Shown here: piece after piece, positions 30,406-43,282 of the stretch
How the letters are laid out: each line of letters begins with the position of its first letter
Numbering within the stretch: the stretch's first letter is position 1
From: Panagrolaimus kolymaensis
Lineage: Eukaryota; Nematoda; Chromadorea; Rhabditida; Panagrolaimidae
Assembly (NCBI GenBank): GCA_028622995.1
Contig: JAJQJQ010000058.1
Location: 1,054,001 to 1,118,000 of the forward strand
Direction: 5' to 3'
DNA: 64,000 bases
The notes under the pieces: generated by a model
What the model saw: the letters and a program-made list of their open reading frames with translations, nothing else
Database searches by the model: none
Told to the model about the DNA's origin: nothing
Made by a program: the position numbers and the translations under genes

Positions 30406-31862
30406 TTATTTTATTAATGTTTGCAATGGTCTACTATATTTTACGATTGGTTTACAATTATTTTTGTTTGTCGATGAAATAACTATTGTTGGCATTGTAG
30501 AAACTTGAGGTTTAAGTTTAAAGATTTCTTTAACTCTTCTTCGATATGGCGCCATAATTATTATTGCTGCTAATGGGCTGACGCAAGCCACCCATCCAAG
30601 AAGAAATGAACAATAAAGTAAAGGATATGGACTTTCAATATTGAAAACAATCATAATTAAAAGGCAAATAACAGGAAGGTTGCCAGTAAAAAATGGACCA
30701 AGCGCCTGAAAAAAATTGTGGTAAAATTTGTCCTAAATATTTTTTCAGATTTAAGCTTACATACTTGAATAATTAAAGTCATATTAAGTTGTTTATGAAG
30801 CACTTTTCTACTGGGATGTAATACAGCATGAGCATGTAAATTTCGAGTAATTTTAATGCTAAAAACTACTATCAACGCATAACTTGCAAATGTTGTGAAA
30901 AATATGATTCCAAGTGGCACCAGCATCGATACACTTATCTATAAAATAAAAGTGACTGAAATTAGGAAATTTTAGAATTTAAAAAAAGAAATTGTTTTAC
31001 AGTTTTAGCTGCAACAAAAACTGGTCCATTTGGATACACGCTTGTCCAAAACTCTATCATGGTAGCAGGTCGAAATTGTTCATAATGTTCCGAATTTGGT
31101 GGATAACACCAAAATAATAAAATTAAAATTGTAAAAAAGCATCCAAAAACTATCGAATATGGAATAATTACATGTTTATTTTGAGCTTTTTGATCTCTGA
31201 AAAAAATGTTTATCTTAAAATATTATATTTTTTTTCAACTTTTTTATAAACTAAAAAACTCACCGACAGATTACTAAATATCGAATAAAAAAGGGAACAG
31301 GCATAGCTTGAATACTTAAAATTAATGATGAACCATAAACAACTAAAATCACGGAAGCCGCAGTAAACCCGAAGACGTACATAGGACTTCCAACGATTAA
31401 ATAACATACACCATCAATTACTGTTACTTGCTATAAAAAAGATATTTATAAATATTAGTTTCAAAAATCATATTTATTCGTGACAATTCCTGTTTGAAAA
31501 ACAACCTGGAAATTACTCAGAACTTTAATATTTTAAGTTCTTTAATTTTTTCGATCATAAAATATTTCCAAAAATTTATTTTGGAAATATCTAAAAGTTT
31601 TATTATTTTTTTGGCACCCGAAAATCAAAAAAATTTTGTGCGATGGTGAAAAAAATATAAGCGAACTTACAATTCCAGCAAAAAAAGTTGTAATGGATAA
31701 AAATAAATCTAATAAACAATTTGGCAGCAAAGTTTTACTAATTAATTCTATTTGATTTTTTTTAACTGTAAGGATTAAAAATAATAATAAACTATTAAAG
31801 AAAATACCAAAACACGAAGATGCAAGATCGTTGTAACGAAGTAATTTAACTATTAGTGTCAT
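30406..31862 (-). CDS. Seven-transmembrane nematode chemoreceptor (Str/Srd-like serpentine receptor)
   Basis: Five exons: 31862-31671, 31430-31264, 31196-31001, 30938-30761 and 30705-30406, joined in frame into about 344 residues. Successive hydrophobic segments fit seven helices: FGIFFNSLLLFLILTV, LLDLFLSITTFFAGI, PMYVFGFTAASVILVV, IPYSIVFGCFFTILILLFW, MLVPLGIIFFTTFASYALIVVF, LGPFFTGNLPVICLLIM and YCSFLLGWVACVSPLAAI. The motif VPFFIRYLVICR after helix 3 and the end MAPYRRRVKEIF are typical of the nematode str/srd receptor superfamily. Presumed olfactory receptor in sensory cilia. Exact subfamily uncertain. Confidence 0.85.
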
Positions 31863-33631
31863 TTTTTTCTTGCAGCCGCTGGATCAAATAAATAAATAAA
31901 ATTTATTCCATTTATATAAAAATTTGCATCGAAAAAATTGATGTCCGGGGTAAAAAAATAAATTACCTAAAAAAATTAATGAATTTTATATATTTTTTTA
32001 AGATTTAAAATTTAATTTTATTTTTTTACTTTTGGCAATCAAAAGCTTTTTTTCTTTCTTGTGTACATACATTAACGAAAGATGCGTAAATGCGAATGAC
32101 AGGAAATAGAGCACATTTGACTAAAAAACCTTACTGACTTTAAGTATAGCTAATTAAATATTGATAATTTACTTCTGAAAAATTAAATAGTAACAAACAT
32201 CAGTATTTATAATTTATGGAAATTTTGTACATAAATTTCTTGTTTTTTTTTTAACAAGGTTTAAATCTCAAAAAATGAGGGTAGAATTTAGGCGCGAGAA
32301 ATATTTAGCAACTTTTAAACTAAAGCTTATTTATTACTTCAAAAAAAAAAAATACAAAAAATAAAAGATTAAAAATAAAAGTAAAATAATCTATGGCACA
32401 ATTTCTTTTCTGCGACAAAAAAAGTATTCTGTAAGCTGTACTTTTTTTCGAGTGAATATAAAAGTTTTTTCGACTTTTAATAAATATTTTATTATTCAAC
32501 ATAATTGGAAATTTTTTGTTTTATAAAATTTGTGTTTAATAATAGCTGCTTTAATTTTTGACGCGTAAAAATTTTGGAAAACTTTAAAATGTCATTTTCT
32601 TATTAAAGGAAATAAATGTAGGCTTTGAAAGGAACAGGAACACCTGGAAAGTTGTTCCCTACAATTAGAAACGTTCTTCACCATAAAAAAAACTTTGAAT
32701 TCAGCCAAAGAGAATTTCTAAATGACGCCAAAATATTGAAATTATTCCAAACAGAAGAAAATAAAAACAAATTTTCCTGTTAATTTTTTGTTTATATATC
32801 TATCAATTTCCTTATACAAACATTTGTGTCAAAAAATCGAAAAAAAGATAGTTTTGAAAAATATACTTTCAATTTTTTTACCATTGATTCTGTTCAGCTA
32901 ATTTTTATAAAATAAAGTAACATTTGTTTTCTCAATTTTACATGAGTTTTTTGATTCAATTATTAGAAAAAAAAATTAACAAAAAATGCTTTCTTGATTT
33001 TATTGACAAAAATTCGGTGAGAAATGTATTGAAAAGAAAAATCCATTTTTTATTACTTTCATCTTCTTTTAATATTATAATTTCTTTGGCAAAATTGATT
33101 TTATTAAAAAATGTTTAAGAAAGTAAAAACATAAAGTTCGGGTAAGGTTGCACCAAAATTCACAAGGAAAATTAAGTTTGGTCATCATTTTTCGTTCCAT
33201 AATAGTCAATTTTAATTAACCTTTAGCCTTTTAGTTAATTATGTCAGTTTGCACCGAACTCAATAAATAAGGGGAAAAGAAAAAAGTTTGATTCATCACT
33301 TTTTTTATTTTTTTACAACACACTTTTTTTATACTTTGGTCCAACACTCGTTATTCGCTCATTGATTTTCTTGTTTTATTTGTTTGTTATTGTGAAGAAA
33401 ATGTGTTGAAAATGTGTAAAAAGAAAAGGAAAAGAAGGGTTTATTTTTTGCTTCTCACTTCTTTTTTTTTACCTGTTTTCGTGTTTTTCTCGAACTACAA
33501 AACAACCGACGACACATTTATTTCCTTCAGCGGCGGCCATTAACTCCATTCTAGAGGCGAATAATTTTTTTCTTGTTATTTAAAGTGTTAAAAACAAATC
33601 AATTTCTTTCATTTTTGTTAACAAAAAAATA
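31863..33631. other. AT-rich intergenic DNA, includes probable CYP promoter
   Basis: Only low-complexity frames. A GC-richer patch (gcggcggcc) occurs at 33529-33538, about 95 bp upstream of the CYP start, and may be 5' UTR. Confidence 0.5.
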
Positions 33632-36600
33632 ATGATTGCTTTTATTTTTACTTTTCTTGCAATTATTGCTGCAACTTTATTTGTGATTTATTATTTGTAA
33701 GTTGGTTTCTTTTTGGAATTTTGAGATCTCAGAATGATAGCTTTTTTTTTAAATAATATTATAAAAAGTTTATGTTTTGTTTTTAAACTTTTTTTTGTTC
33801 ACTCAAAAAATGTGAGTGACACTTTTCAATTTTTGTCGCAAAAAAAGGCAGCTGAAAATTAAGAAAAAAAAGTTTTTGTTACCAAAAACTTTCGCTATGT
33901 GATTCCCTTGAATTGTTTGAAAAAAAACTTGAGTATCTTAAAAATTTTAGCGCCGCAATAAATAATGCTGAATATTGGAAGCGTCGTGGAATTCCAGGCC
34001 CAGTGGCTAAAAATCGAATGATAAATTTTATGGAAGATTTATTGAATCCAAATTACAACAGCTGCTATCTTCTTCGAGATTGGACTAAAAAATATGGCCC
34101 GGTTTATGGAATCCTCGAAGGATGGAGAAAAGTTTTAATTGTCGCAGATTACAAATTGGCTCACGAAGTATTGGTAAAAAAATTTGAAATTTTTCATCCT
34201 CGAAAACTTGGCGCCCTTGCACCTGATATGGAAAAGGAAAAGGGAGTACATGTTTTTGGAGCGAGTGGAAGTCGATGGAAGCGATTACGAACTATCATAA
34301 ATCCATGTTTTAATGTAAATAATTTAAAAATGGTATGTTTTTTTAAAATAAAATTAAAAAAAATATATTTAACAAAAAAATATTGCTAAAAATTTATAAA
34401 AAATTTCAAAATTAGCAAAAGTTAGTTTTGAAACGGTACTTTTTAAGATTTTTTTGGGGCAAAAAACTTTTGTAAAAAGTTTGCATAATTTTAGCTGTTT
34501 AAACACAGTTGAACAAAAATACGACAAAAATCTTGTTTTTGGAGACAATCTTTTTCCCTAAATTCCACCAAATAATTTATTCTCATTTTTTTAGATGCTT
34601 CCAACCATCGATGATTCATGTATGGCAATGATGTCACTTCTCGATAAAGCACACGATGAAAATAAACCTTTCAACATTCATACATATTTTCATGAACTTA
34701 CAATGGATGTAATTTCACGAATTGCAATGGGTCAAAAAGGAACAAAACAATTTAATAATCCCAATGTCGAACATGCCAAAGCCATATTCCAAAGGAAAGG
34801 AATAGAATGGTTGGACACAATTGCTCATATGTTTCCATTTGCTGGACATTACTTATTTAAATCTTTAATAATTGTTGCGAAATTAACTTATTTCCCAGTT
34901 AAAGATATGTTGGATACAATTAAAAATGCCGTAGAAGAAAGAAAAAAATTAAGAGTAAGTTTAAAATTAAACAATTTGGTGTCACGAGATGAAAACTTTA
35001 AAAAGAGGGATTTTATGATAATTTGTTGAAATTAAAGCAAATAATAAATAACCAAATTTCATACAAAATTAAATTTTAAAAGAAGTTTTTAAAATAGTTA
35101 TAAGAAATTTAACAAATTCTTTGTGGTGAGATATTCTGTTATAAGTCAGTTCAAACAAGACTTTTAGCATTATTTTTGCGAATATATTTAACAAAAAAGA
35201 ATTTCCTGCTTGCTGGGTTTTTTTTTTTATCAAAGTTAAAGCTGTTGAGAAATAAAATTTTGCTACGGGGCACTCGAATTAGTTAATAATTTCCATTTCA
35301 AACTTTTTTTTATGATCATAAACAAAGACAAAACAAAAATTTTAATAACTGCAATCTATGTTTTGTATTTTTTTATAATAATATTAAAGGATCCACAAAT
35401 TAAGTTTTCGTTGTGTAACTGGGCTTAATAATTCTAAAACATTTTTTTTATCAACGATGTTACTCAAAAAAAATTTTAGACCCAAGGCATCAAATCCACC
35501 GACAGAAAAGAACTTCCAGATTTTATTGATCTTTTTATTGATGCTGAAGCTAAGGAAATTAAAGACGATATTTATAGTAAAACAAACGTAAAAGTTGAAA
35601 AGAAAATGATTACCGAAGAAATTGTGGAACAATGCTTTTTATTTATTCTTGCTGGATTTGATACCACCGCGAATACCCTTGGAATTACAGTTTGGTTGCT
35701 TGCAAAGCATCCAGAAATTCAACAACAATTAATTGAAGAAATCGATGATATTTGTCCCGATGAAGAAAATGTTACTTATGAACAAATAAATGAGTTAAGA
35801 TTATGTGATGCCGTAATGAAAGAAGCGATGAGAATGTATCCCATCGCAACATTGTAAGTTTGAGGCAAATTATATTTTTTTTGGACAGCAAAGTTTTTTC
35901 GATCTTTGAAACCAGAAATGTGTCTGAACTTCAATTTATTAACCATTTTTTAAAGTAAAAAAGACACATCTATTTATTTTAGTTCCAAAACATCTAAGGC
36001 TAAAAATTTTCTTGACTCAAAAAAAGAAGAGTTTGATGAAATTTTTGTTATTAGTAATTCGGGATTTAATTTATTATAATAGATTCATAAATTTAAAAAA
36101 GATTATTTTTTCTTTTCACTTTTAATTTGAATTTTAGTAATAGACACCATAATTTTTGTTTGAAAAAGTTTATTATTTTTTGATTAAAAAGTTTCTGTAA
36201 AAAAAATTCGCTTTTCCATAACAAAAAAGCTTCAATTTCAATAAAAAAAAATGAGAATTTCCAATCTAATTTTCTCAGGATTTTAATTAGTAAATATTTA
36301 TTAAAAAATATCCCAAAAACATTATAGAAAAAGTACCAAAAAAAAGATACTCATCAACCATTTATCTTTTTGTTTTAAAAAATATTAACTTTTTTAAACC
36401 CAAAAACCCAAATAAAAAAATATTTGTTGCTCCTTTTCCGAAAAATTCTATTTACTCTTTTTTTGTTTTTCAGTGTCGTTGGTCGACAATGCGTTGAAGA
36501 CACGATGGTTGGTGAGACACCCATCGAAAAAGGAACCTATGTCATGGTGGATGTTCTCACAATGCATTATGACAAAAAAATTTGGGGTGAAAATGCAGAT

Positions 36601-36846
36601 GAATTTATTCCTGAGCGATTTTATGATTTTACCGTGGAACAACAAATGGCTTTTTTGCCTTTTGGAGCAGGTCCAAGAATCTGTGTTGGAATGCGACTTG
36701 CTTATATGGAAGAAAAGCTTGCTCTTGTAAGAATGTTAAAAAAATATCGATTTAAAGCTGTCAATGAAACAGAAGATGAGCTAAAATTAATTGGTTGCTT
36801 TGTTCTTAATCCTGAAGCAGTAACAGTGAAATTAGAAAAGCGATAA
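33632..36846 (+). CDS. Microsomal cytochrome P450 (CYP3-clan, CYP13/25-like), 517 aa
   Basis: Five exons: 33632-33696, 33951-34332, 34595-34954, 35480-35853 and 36474-36846; total 1554 nt in frame. Exon 1 is an N-terminal signal anchor ([21 protein letters not shown]) followed by the proline-rich RRGIPGP hinge. The I-helix oxygen-binding motif is AGFDTTA, the ExxR motif is EAMR, PERF is FIPERFYDF, and the haem loop is [15 protein letters not shown] with the cysteine ligand. All hallmarks are intact and the length is normal. Expected to hydroxylate xenobiotics or lipids at the ER with a P450 reductase. Clan assignment is from overall look and is moderately sure. Confidence 0.93.
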
Positions 36847-36932
36847 ATTGATTCAAAACATTTTATTTAGACATATAAAAGTTTGTAAACAATAAAAAAG
36901 TGAAACAACAATGTTTGTAACAAAAAACAAGA

Positions 36933-38220
36933 TTAACGACGATGATCTTTATTCTTTGGTTTTCGCCCATCATGAGTTTTTGGTTTGCGTATTTCCAGTA
37001 ATTTTCCTGTTTCTTTATCATTATTTTGAATTTTGGAAAATCGTCCATTTTGAGTTTTAGTATACCGAAAACTTTGAGTTTCTTCGTACCATTCTTCCAT
37101 TAACTTTCCTGTTTCTTTATCAACATCTTCAGTTTTTGGATCTTGATGATTTTGAGTTTCTTCATACCATTCATTCAATAATTTTTCTGTTTTTTTGTCT
37201 TCATGTTTTCTAGCAAGTTTAAGAAATTCATCATACGTTGCAATGGATAACTTTTGAACGAATGGAAGACGAGTGATTTCCTAAAAGTAAAGCTTTGGAT
37301 AAAGATATCAAAAACTAATCCAAAAACATACCATAAAACTTGGACTCATATATTTTCGAGCAATTTTAAAAAGTTCGATTTCACATTTGGTTGTATCTTG
37401 AATGAAATCAGTTTGAAAGAATTCAACCATTTTCCCAACAGTCTTTGAGCCATAATCAATGATAACCATTCGATTTTCACGTGCTTCTTTAAAGTAGTCC
37501 GATGAAAGCATGTTATAGAAAACAGGTGATCGAGCTCGAAGAATGATTTTCTTGATCTAAAGAAAAAAGAATGAGTTTATAGCCAAGATGGAAAAGAGCA
37601 TACCTTGAATTCGTTTCCTTCGCATTCAATAACAAAATCTTCATTGTGTTCTTGATCAATATAAGCAAACAAAACTTCTTTGGAACATTTTTGAACGGAA
37701 TGAGTTTCTTCACCAAATGTAAAAGTTTCTCCATGATTTGCAGCTAAATATTCACGTAAATCTGTTTCAAGAGTCTTTGAACCATAGTAGATGTTATTCC
37801 ACAAGTAAACAGTATATTCTTTATCATCTTCTGAAAAATGCGAAGAAACAATAAAAATAACATAGATCGAATAAATTATACTAAACGAACCTTCGTATGA
37901 ATACCATTTCCAGCCATTATCATGCCAATATTCTAATAGATATGGTTTAACTTTGAATTCGGATTGTGGTTGATTAGTTAAACGAAGTTGAATTTTGACA
38001 GGTTCATCTTTGATCGTATCATGTAAGATAATTTCAGGACTGTACATATATTCATCTCGCCAAAGTGAACCGTGAATTTTCCATTTAACGGTAGTAACAA
38101 AGACACCCTGAAAAATGAAGAAATAAACATACGAATAAATTTGAAAAAGCGTAAGCTTACATCCTGCATTGTACATGGTAAAAGAGTCAAAGTTGGATTT
38201 GGACGACGATAGCGAAACAT
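36933..38220 (-). CDS. BTB-domain protein with MATH-like N-terminus and a C-terminal repeat tail, 358 aa
   Basis: Exons in transcript order 38220-38161, 38107-37891, 37830-37604, 37556-37332 and 37280-36933; total 1077 nt in frame. Residues ~20-150 form a beta-rich region (VKWKIHGSLW..., VYLWNNIYYG) in the position of a MATH domain but with weak resemblance. The BTB fold follows (FVIECEGNEFKIKKIILRAR, SPVFYNMLSSDYFKEA, KMVEFFQTD, LFKIARKY). The last ~80 residues hold imperfect repeats of EEWYEETQ and DKETGKL and a basic end. Such proteins usually serve as CUL3 ligase adaptors. The stop lies 86 bp from the CYP stop, convergently. Confidence 0.85.
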
Positions 38221-39877
38221 TGTTTAAAGAAAGCAATAATGAATCTGAAAAATAACAAATAAAGTAATTTTTTTTACTACAAAGAAGAGTATAAGTTTCT
38301 TTCAATGCGATGAATACACGGGTTATTCGTCAGCTAAACAAAATGAGGAAACATCAGCATTAAATAATATCAAAAGAAAATTCAAAGACAAAATTCAAAG
38401 ACTAAAAAAAGAATTTTTGCAAACTGGCAAACGCTCTAGTAAATGACTTGTTGCAAAGCCTTTATTCACTACGAGACCCAAACACATATGAAACTTTTTG
38501 CATATCAAAAAACTAGAATTTTTTTTTATGTTTTTTGTTGATAGCTTTTTTCATTGAAAATTCAACATGAAATTATTTTTATAAATATAGGCAGATTAGG
38601 AACATCAACTACAAATTTGAATGCCTCTATTTTATACTGATTATCTATGAAAGGTAAAGCATTTTTTGTTTGCAATTCATCGTTCCTTTTTTAACATTTT
38701 TCATTGGTTTAATTTTTCTCCGTTTCAATAATACATTTTTTCTTTAAATTTAAAAAAAACAGCAAAATTATAGGCAATTTTGTTTGTTTTGTTGTTTTTG
38801 TTAACAAATTTTGCTCCTCCATACGAAATAATAGTATATATTTTTTTGAACCTTTGTTGTTTACAATAATAAAAAAAAGAGTGGGAAAAATAAAGAAAAA
38901 AACCATTGGCATCAAAAAAATAATTTTTACGAACAAATAGTTCAAAGGATGAAATAAATTGTGAATACAAACAAACAACCAAAGATTGAACCAAAAAAAA
39001 ATAATTTGATGCACAAAAATTCAATTCAAAAACCAAGGACATGGTCTCTCAAACGAACGTAAGTAAACCACAGCCTTTTTTGCAGTTTTGTTGTTGTGGA
39101 AAAAAAGGAAACCCTTTTTTCTAATATTTTTTCTTTGACGCACACATAATTTTCTTTTTTTCCATTTAACTTCATTGATTTAAATGAATAATAATAATTT
39201 TTTTGTTTTTACCAAGTAAAATTATAAGTGACTCTTTTTTTATATTTCTTTTTTTAATTCACAAGCGCTTATAGCATATTAAACCAACAACAACCAAAAG
39301 CGGAAATTTTGTAGATTTATAATTTACGTAAGTTGTTAATACACACAATTTTATTTTTTGAAATACAAACAAAGCTTTTTATTTTGTTTTTAGAAAATTA
39401 AAAAATTCCTTGCATTTTTGGTTTACTAAACCACAACTTTTATGATTACATATTTATTTTTTTGTTTGTTACATTTTCTTTCTTTCAAATGAAACTTTTT
39501 ATTTTTCGGGATTCAAACGATTTTGTGTTTTTACAAAGCTTTTGAAACCATGTACTCTTCTCTTATTTATTTAAAGTAATTTCTGAGCATTTTGTAAATG
39601 TATAAAAAAAATTGCCGCTGAAAAAAAACATATTCATTTTTTTGACTTTGTTGAAGCCTTTTTTTTATTTGTGCACGCAAGCTTCAACTTTCCCATGAGC
39701 TTGGGAAAGTTCATTCCTAAATTTGCATGCATCGAACTCTTTCGTTTGTGAACTATTTTTTTCGCTGCTTCTCTTTCATTTTATTTTCAAACGCTCCTTT
39801 CATCTTTCAAAATTTGTCTCGCATTTGTTCCACGTTTTCTTGATTTATTGCTTTCCAGTGGTGATAATTCAACATCA
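38221..39877. other. AT-rich intergenic DNA between divergent BTB and PP2C genes
   Basis: Two overlapping hydrophobic minus-strand frames at 38709-39042 are composition artefacts of poly-A/T. A ttgctttccag acceptor at 39848-39858, 19 bases before the PP2C ATG, suggests a 5' UTR intron or a trans-splice site (inference). Confidence 0.5.
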
Positions 39878-41503
39878 ATGGCAGCAGTAACAACGACAGC
39901 TCAATCTCATTCTGCTGAAGACGCAATGGTTAAAGTTGGTTTTAGTGATTTGAAACAAGATGGAAGTATGTTTATTTTTCTTTTTATTACTCTTACTTGT
40001 ATATGTTACTTATCATTCTCATTTTTAGGCTCCTTCTGGAATCATCAAGGTTCATTATTCTCAATTGCAGCTCATCAAAGTTCCCGTGAATATATGGAAG
40101 ATCGAATGTTTTGTCTATGTGATGAAAAGAATAAATTCTCAATCTTTAGCATTTTTGATGGACATGGTGGTGATGTAAGTTGCTTGCTTCTATTGTTGAC
40201 TTTGGTTGAGATGTTTTTTTTGTCTATTTATTGGCGCCTCTTTTGGAGAATGGAAGCTACCTATAACATAGCTGGGTTGTTATGAAACTAATACCATTAT
40301 TGTTTGTGGAATATGTTGATGATTGGATTCTTTAAACTCTTGCTTTAAGATGACATTTTCATAGCTTGCTTTCATAGTTGACAACATTCTAACCATAGTC
40401 ATAAGAGCTGTCGAATGTTCGAAAATCTTCGAATCGAATTTCGAAGCTTCGATTCGAAATTCGAAACTTTCGAAGTTCGATTCGTTCGAAGCTTCGAAAT
40501 TCGATTCGAAATTCGGTTCGAAATTCGGTTCGAAATTCGAAATTCGACAGCTCTGATAGTCATTAGTTTCCTCTCCATTCAAAACCCTTATTTTCACTAA
40601 TTCTGTGTATTCTTTTAGTTCGTATCAAAGTACTTGGAAGAACATTTCACAACTCGCATTCGTCAACGTCTTATCAACACTGATCTTACCAAATCTGAAA
40701 CAATCAAAGATGTATGTTTATAATTTCTTTTTCTTGTATATGTTATTGATGCCGACAAAACTTGCTTATGCTCTTTATTATCTACCACTGTTGCTAACCT
40801 TTGCATTGTTTCAGGCCATAGCTGAAGAAATCTATAAATTTGATGAAGAAATGTCCAAGACTTATCCACAAGCTAAAGAAGCAGGATCAACTTTAACTAC
40901 TGCCATCATTCATAATAACAAGATTTATGTCGCTCAACTTGGTGATTCTCGAGCTGTTGCATGTGATTCAAATGGTAAATGTGTCATTCTTACTAAAGAG
41001 CACAAACCTTCTGATGTGAGTTTACTTTCTTTAACTTTGTATATATTTTACTGATGTATTGCTTATTTTTAGCCTAAAGAACGCAATAGAATTATCAGTG
41101 CTGGTGGAACAATTCAAACAATTGGTGTTGATCGAGTTGAAGGTGTTCTTGCTGTTTCACGGTTAGTTAGTTACCTTTCGCTTTAGTGTTTCATCTTATA
41201 ACATTATTAGCATCTTTCAGGGCTATGGGTGATGCTCAATTCAAAGAAAATCAAGTTGTTTCATCTCATCCTGAAATTTCTGAAATTGATCTAACCAAAG
41301 ATGCATATCATTATCTCATTCTAGGATCTGATGGCTTATTTGATGTTATTCCAGCTAATGATGCAATAGAATTTTCAAATCGCTTCCTTCAAACACATGG
41401 TAATGAAAAATTGTCTGAACTTGCTCATACTTTATGTCAAGAAGCTTTAACTCGCAAATCACTAGATAATATTTCTGTTGTCGTTGTTAAACTTGTCCTC
41501 TAA
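39878..41503 (+). CDS. PP2C-type Ser/Thr protein phosphatase, 299 aa
   Basis: Six exons: 39878-39965, 40029-40174, 40619-40711, 40815-41015, 41073-41161 and 41221-41503; total 900 nt in frame. Metal-binding and catalytic motifs are complete: SREYMEDR, FDGHGGD, GSTLTTAII, VAQLGDSRAV, ILTKEHKPSD, VLAVSRAMGD, LGSDGLFDVI and SLDNISVVVV. It is a compact metazoan PPM enzyme, Mn/Mg dependent. Intron 3 contains a short transposon (40403-40555), removed by splicing. Confidence 0.95.
40403..40555. mobile_element. 153-bp fold-back MITE of hAT type in PP2C intron 3
   Basis: Perfect 8-bp target duplications ATAGTCAT flank it (40395-40402 and 40556-40563). The right end is the complement of CAGAGCTGTCGAA; the left end is AAGAGCTGTCGAA, one base different. 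The interior is almost wholly TTCGAA-type words (cgaaattcg, ggttcgaa), so the whole element can fold on itself. Eight-base duplications with CAG-starting TIRs are the hAT signature. Confidence 0.9.
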
Positions 41504-41669
41504 AAATAATATGTACATGTATATTTATAACTAATTTTGCTTATGTATGTATATGTGTTTTATTTGTATGTGCGCTTTAATAAAGCAACTAATTTTCTTT
41601 GTAAACAAATTTTTCGGATTTCAAAAGTGTAAGCAAAGCGAAGGTATAAGATTTTATTTGAAAGTTTGT

Positions 41670-41900
41670 TTACAAAACATCGAAGAAACGTGGCCCATTT
41701 TTGCAATGAGTTTCAAAGTAAGCAACAATGGGTTTTGAATCAGGAATAATTTTGCAAAGATTTGCGATGTTTGAAGAAAATTTCAAAGCGTAGGGGTTTT
41801 CATGAAATGGAGCACAAAGTTTATCAAAAACTTTGACTGTTTCATAATGGCAATCAAATTTTTTATGGCAATTTTTGGTGGCATTGTTTCCATTGAATTT
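41670..41900 (-). pseudogene. Truncated legumain 3'-end fragment
   Basis: The minus strand encodes [20 protein letters not shown], then [20 protein letters not shown] and DVL, nearly identical to the C-termini of the two legumains at 45891 and 47870. Similarity fades by about 41900, where the reading frame breaks, and no catalytic exons are present. It is a decayed partial copy downstream of the PP2C gene. Confidence 0.88.
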
Positions 41901-42253
41901 TGTGGTAAGATTTATTTTAGAAAAAATAATTATGCTTGTTGTAAATGTGGTCGTCTTATTTCCCTTGAAAACAAAAAATCGGTAAATTTCGAAATGCCAC
42001 ATTAGTTATTTTCTCAGATATAATAATGACCGAACTAAAATCACAATAATTTCAACTAAAAATATCCCATGTTTATTTCACTCGGTTCAAGCTGATTTGA
42101 AAAGTACCTAAAAACTACGCTTGGCTAAGTGTCTAATAAATCATCGCTTGATTTCAGCGTTTGATAAACTTTTTTTTCTGTCATTACACTTTTTCCTCCA
42201 TTTTTTGAACAAGTTCTTTCAAACTTATTATTTTCTTCAAGATTTATTGCAAC

Positions 42254-43282
42254 ATGGCATCAGTGAAATCTAGCTCTGAGGTAAGTACCACAACGTTTGT
42301 AATTTCTAACTTACTTTTTTCTTTTAGTTCGTATGTCTTCATAAATTGTTTATATGGGAAATACAGAATCCTCGAGACTTTTATGATCATCACGTTTTAT
42401 CGAAGTTAACGGACGTCACAACAACAGTTATGACAGCAGTTGATCCTTACAATGGTACAAAATATACTGGAGTTTTCAATCTTCATAAAAGAATTTTTTC
42501 AATTGTTATTAATCCAAATCCTGGTATTATCAAATATTTTTATTACTATAACGATGAGCCTGCAAAACAAAGTGATGGTAAGAGTTTCTTAAACTTCTAA
42601 TAAAAATAACTTTTCTTTCAGTTATTGGTTCCCTTCCATCCATGCCGTTTCAACTAAAAAAGTTGACACTTTATGTTGATGCTTCTGGAATTCGTCATCA
42701 TCCATTCAATCCTTCTTCCATAATCAACGAAGTTTCCATATTTCCTGCAAGAACAATGCAAATGTGGAAGAACGAACCTATTTTTAAGTTTTACATCAAA
42801 TGCAAAGGGACTACTATTGAAGTAAGTCATTCTTGTTTTAATAGCTTATTAAGGATGATATAATTTTAAGGCTATCAAACCTATAATGACTTCTTACTCA
42901 ACTGTTTTCGCTCGAATGTTTGATCATGAATGGAAAGAATCTACTGGCAATGTTGTTGAAATTACTGATTTTGATCCTGAAGTTGTTCAAAAGATGGTTG
43001 AATTTTGTGAAAATGGAACTGTTGACGATCTCACTGACAAACTTGAGCTTTTCAAGATTGCAGATAAATATGATATCCAACCACTAATGGTAAGCTAAAT
43101 CATAAATTCCTAAATTTTGCTCATTTTTATAATTTTAGGGATTAACTGTTCGTGATTTAACTGAAACAATGACTGTTGAAAATGTCCGTGATCGTTTACT
43201 AATTGCTCGTCGTCACAAATTGAAGAACTTCAAGAAATATTGCATTATTTTCTGTGTTCAAAATGGTATTTATGATTTCTAA
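42254..43282 (+). CDS. BTB-domain protein, 279 aa
   Basis: Exons 42254-42280, 42328-42577, 42622-42821, 42871-43089 and 43139-43282; total 840 nt in frame. The N-terminal ~150 residues are a beta-rich region of uncertain type (HKLFIWEIQNPRDF, LTLYVDASGIRHHP). The BTB fold follows: FKFYIKCKGTTIEAIKPIM, STVFARMFDHEWKES, VVQKMVEFCENG, ELFKIADKYDI. The C-terminal ~50 residues are helical. Same general design as the 36933-38220 gene but with diverged sequence and no repeat tail. Likely a CUL3 adaptor by family. Confidence 0.85.

Noticed and set aside
38709..39042. Two overlapping hydrophobic minus-strand frames
   Set aside because: They arise from poly-A/T runs, lack splice partners and resemble nothing.
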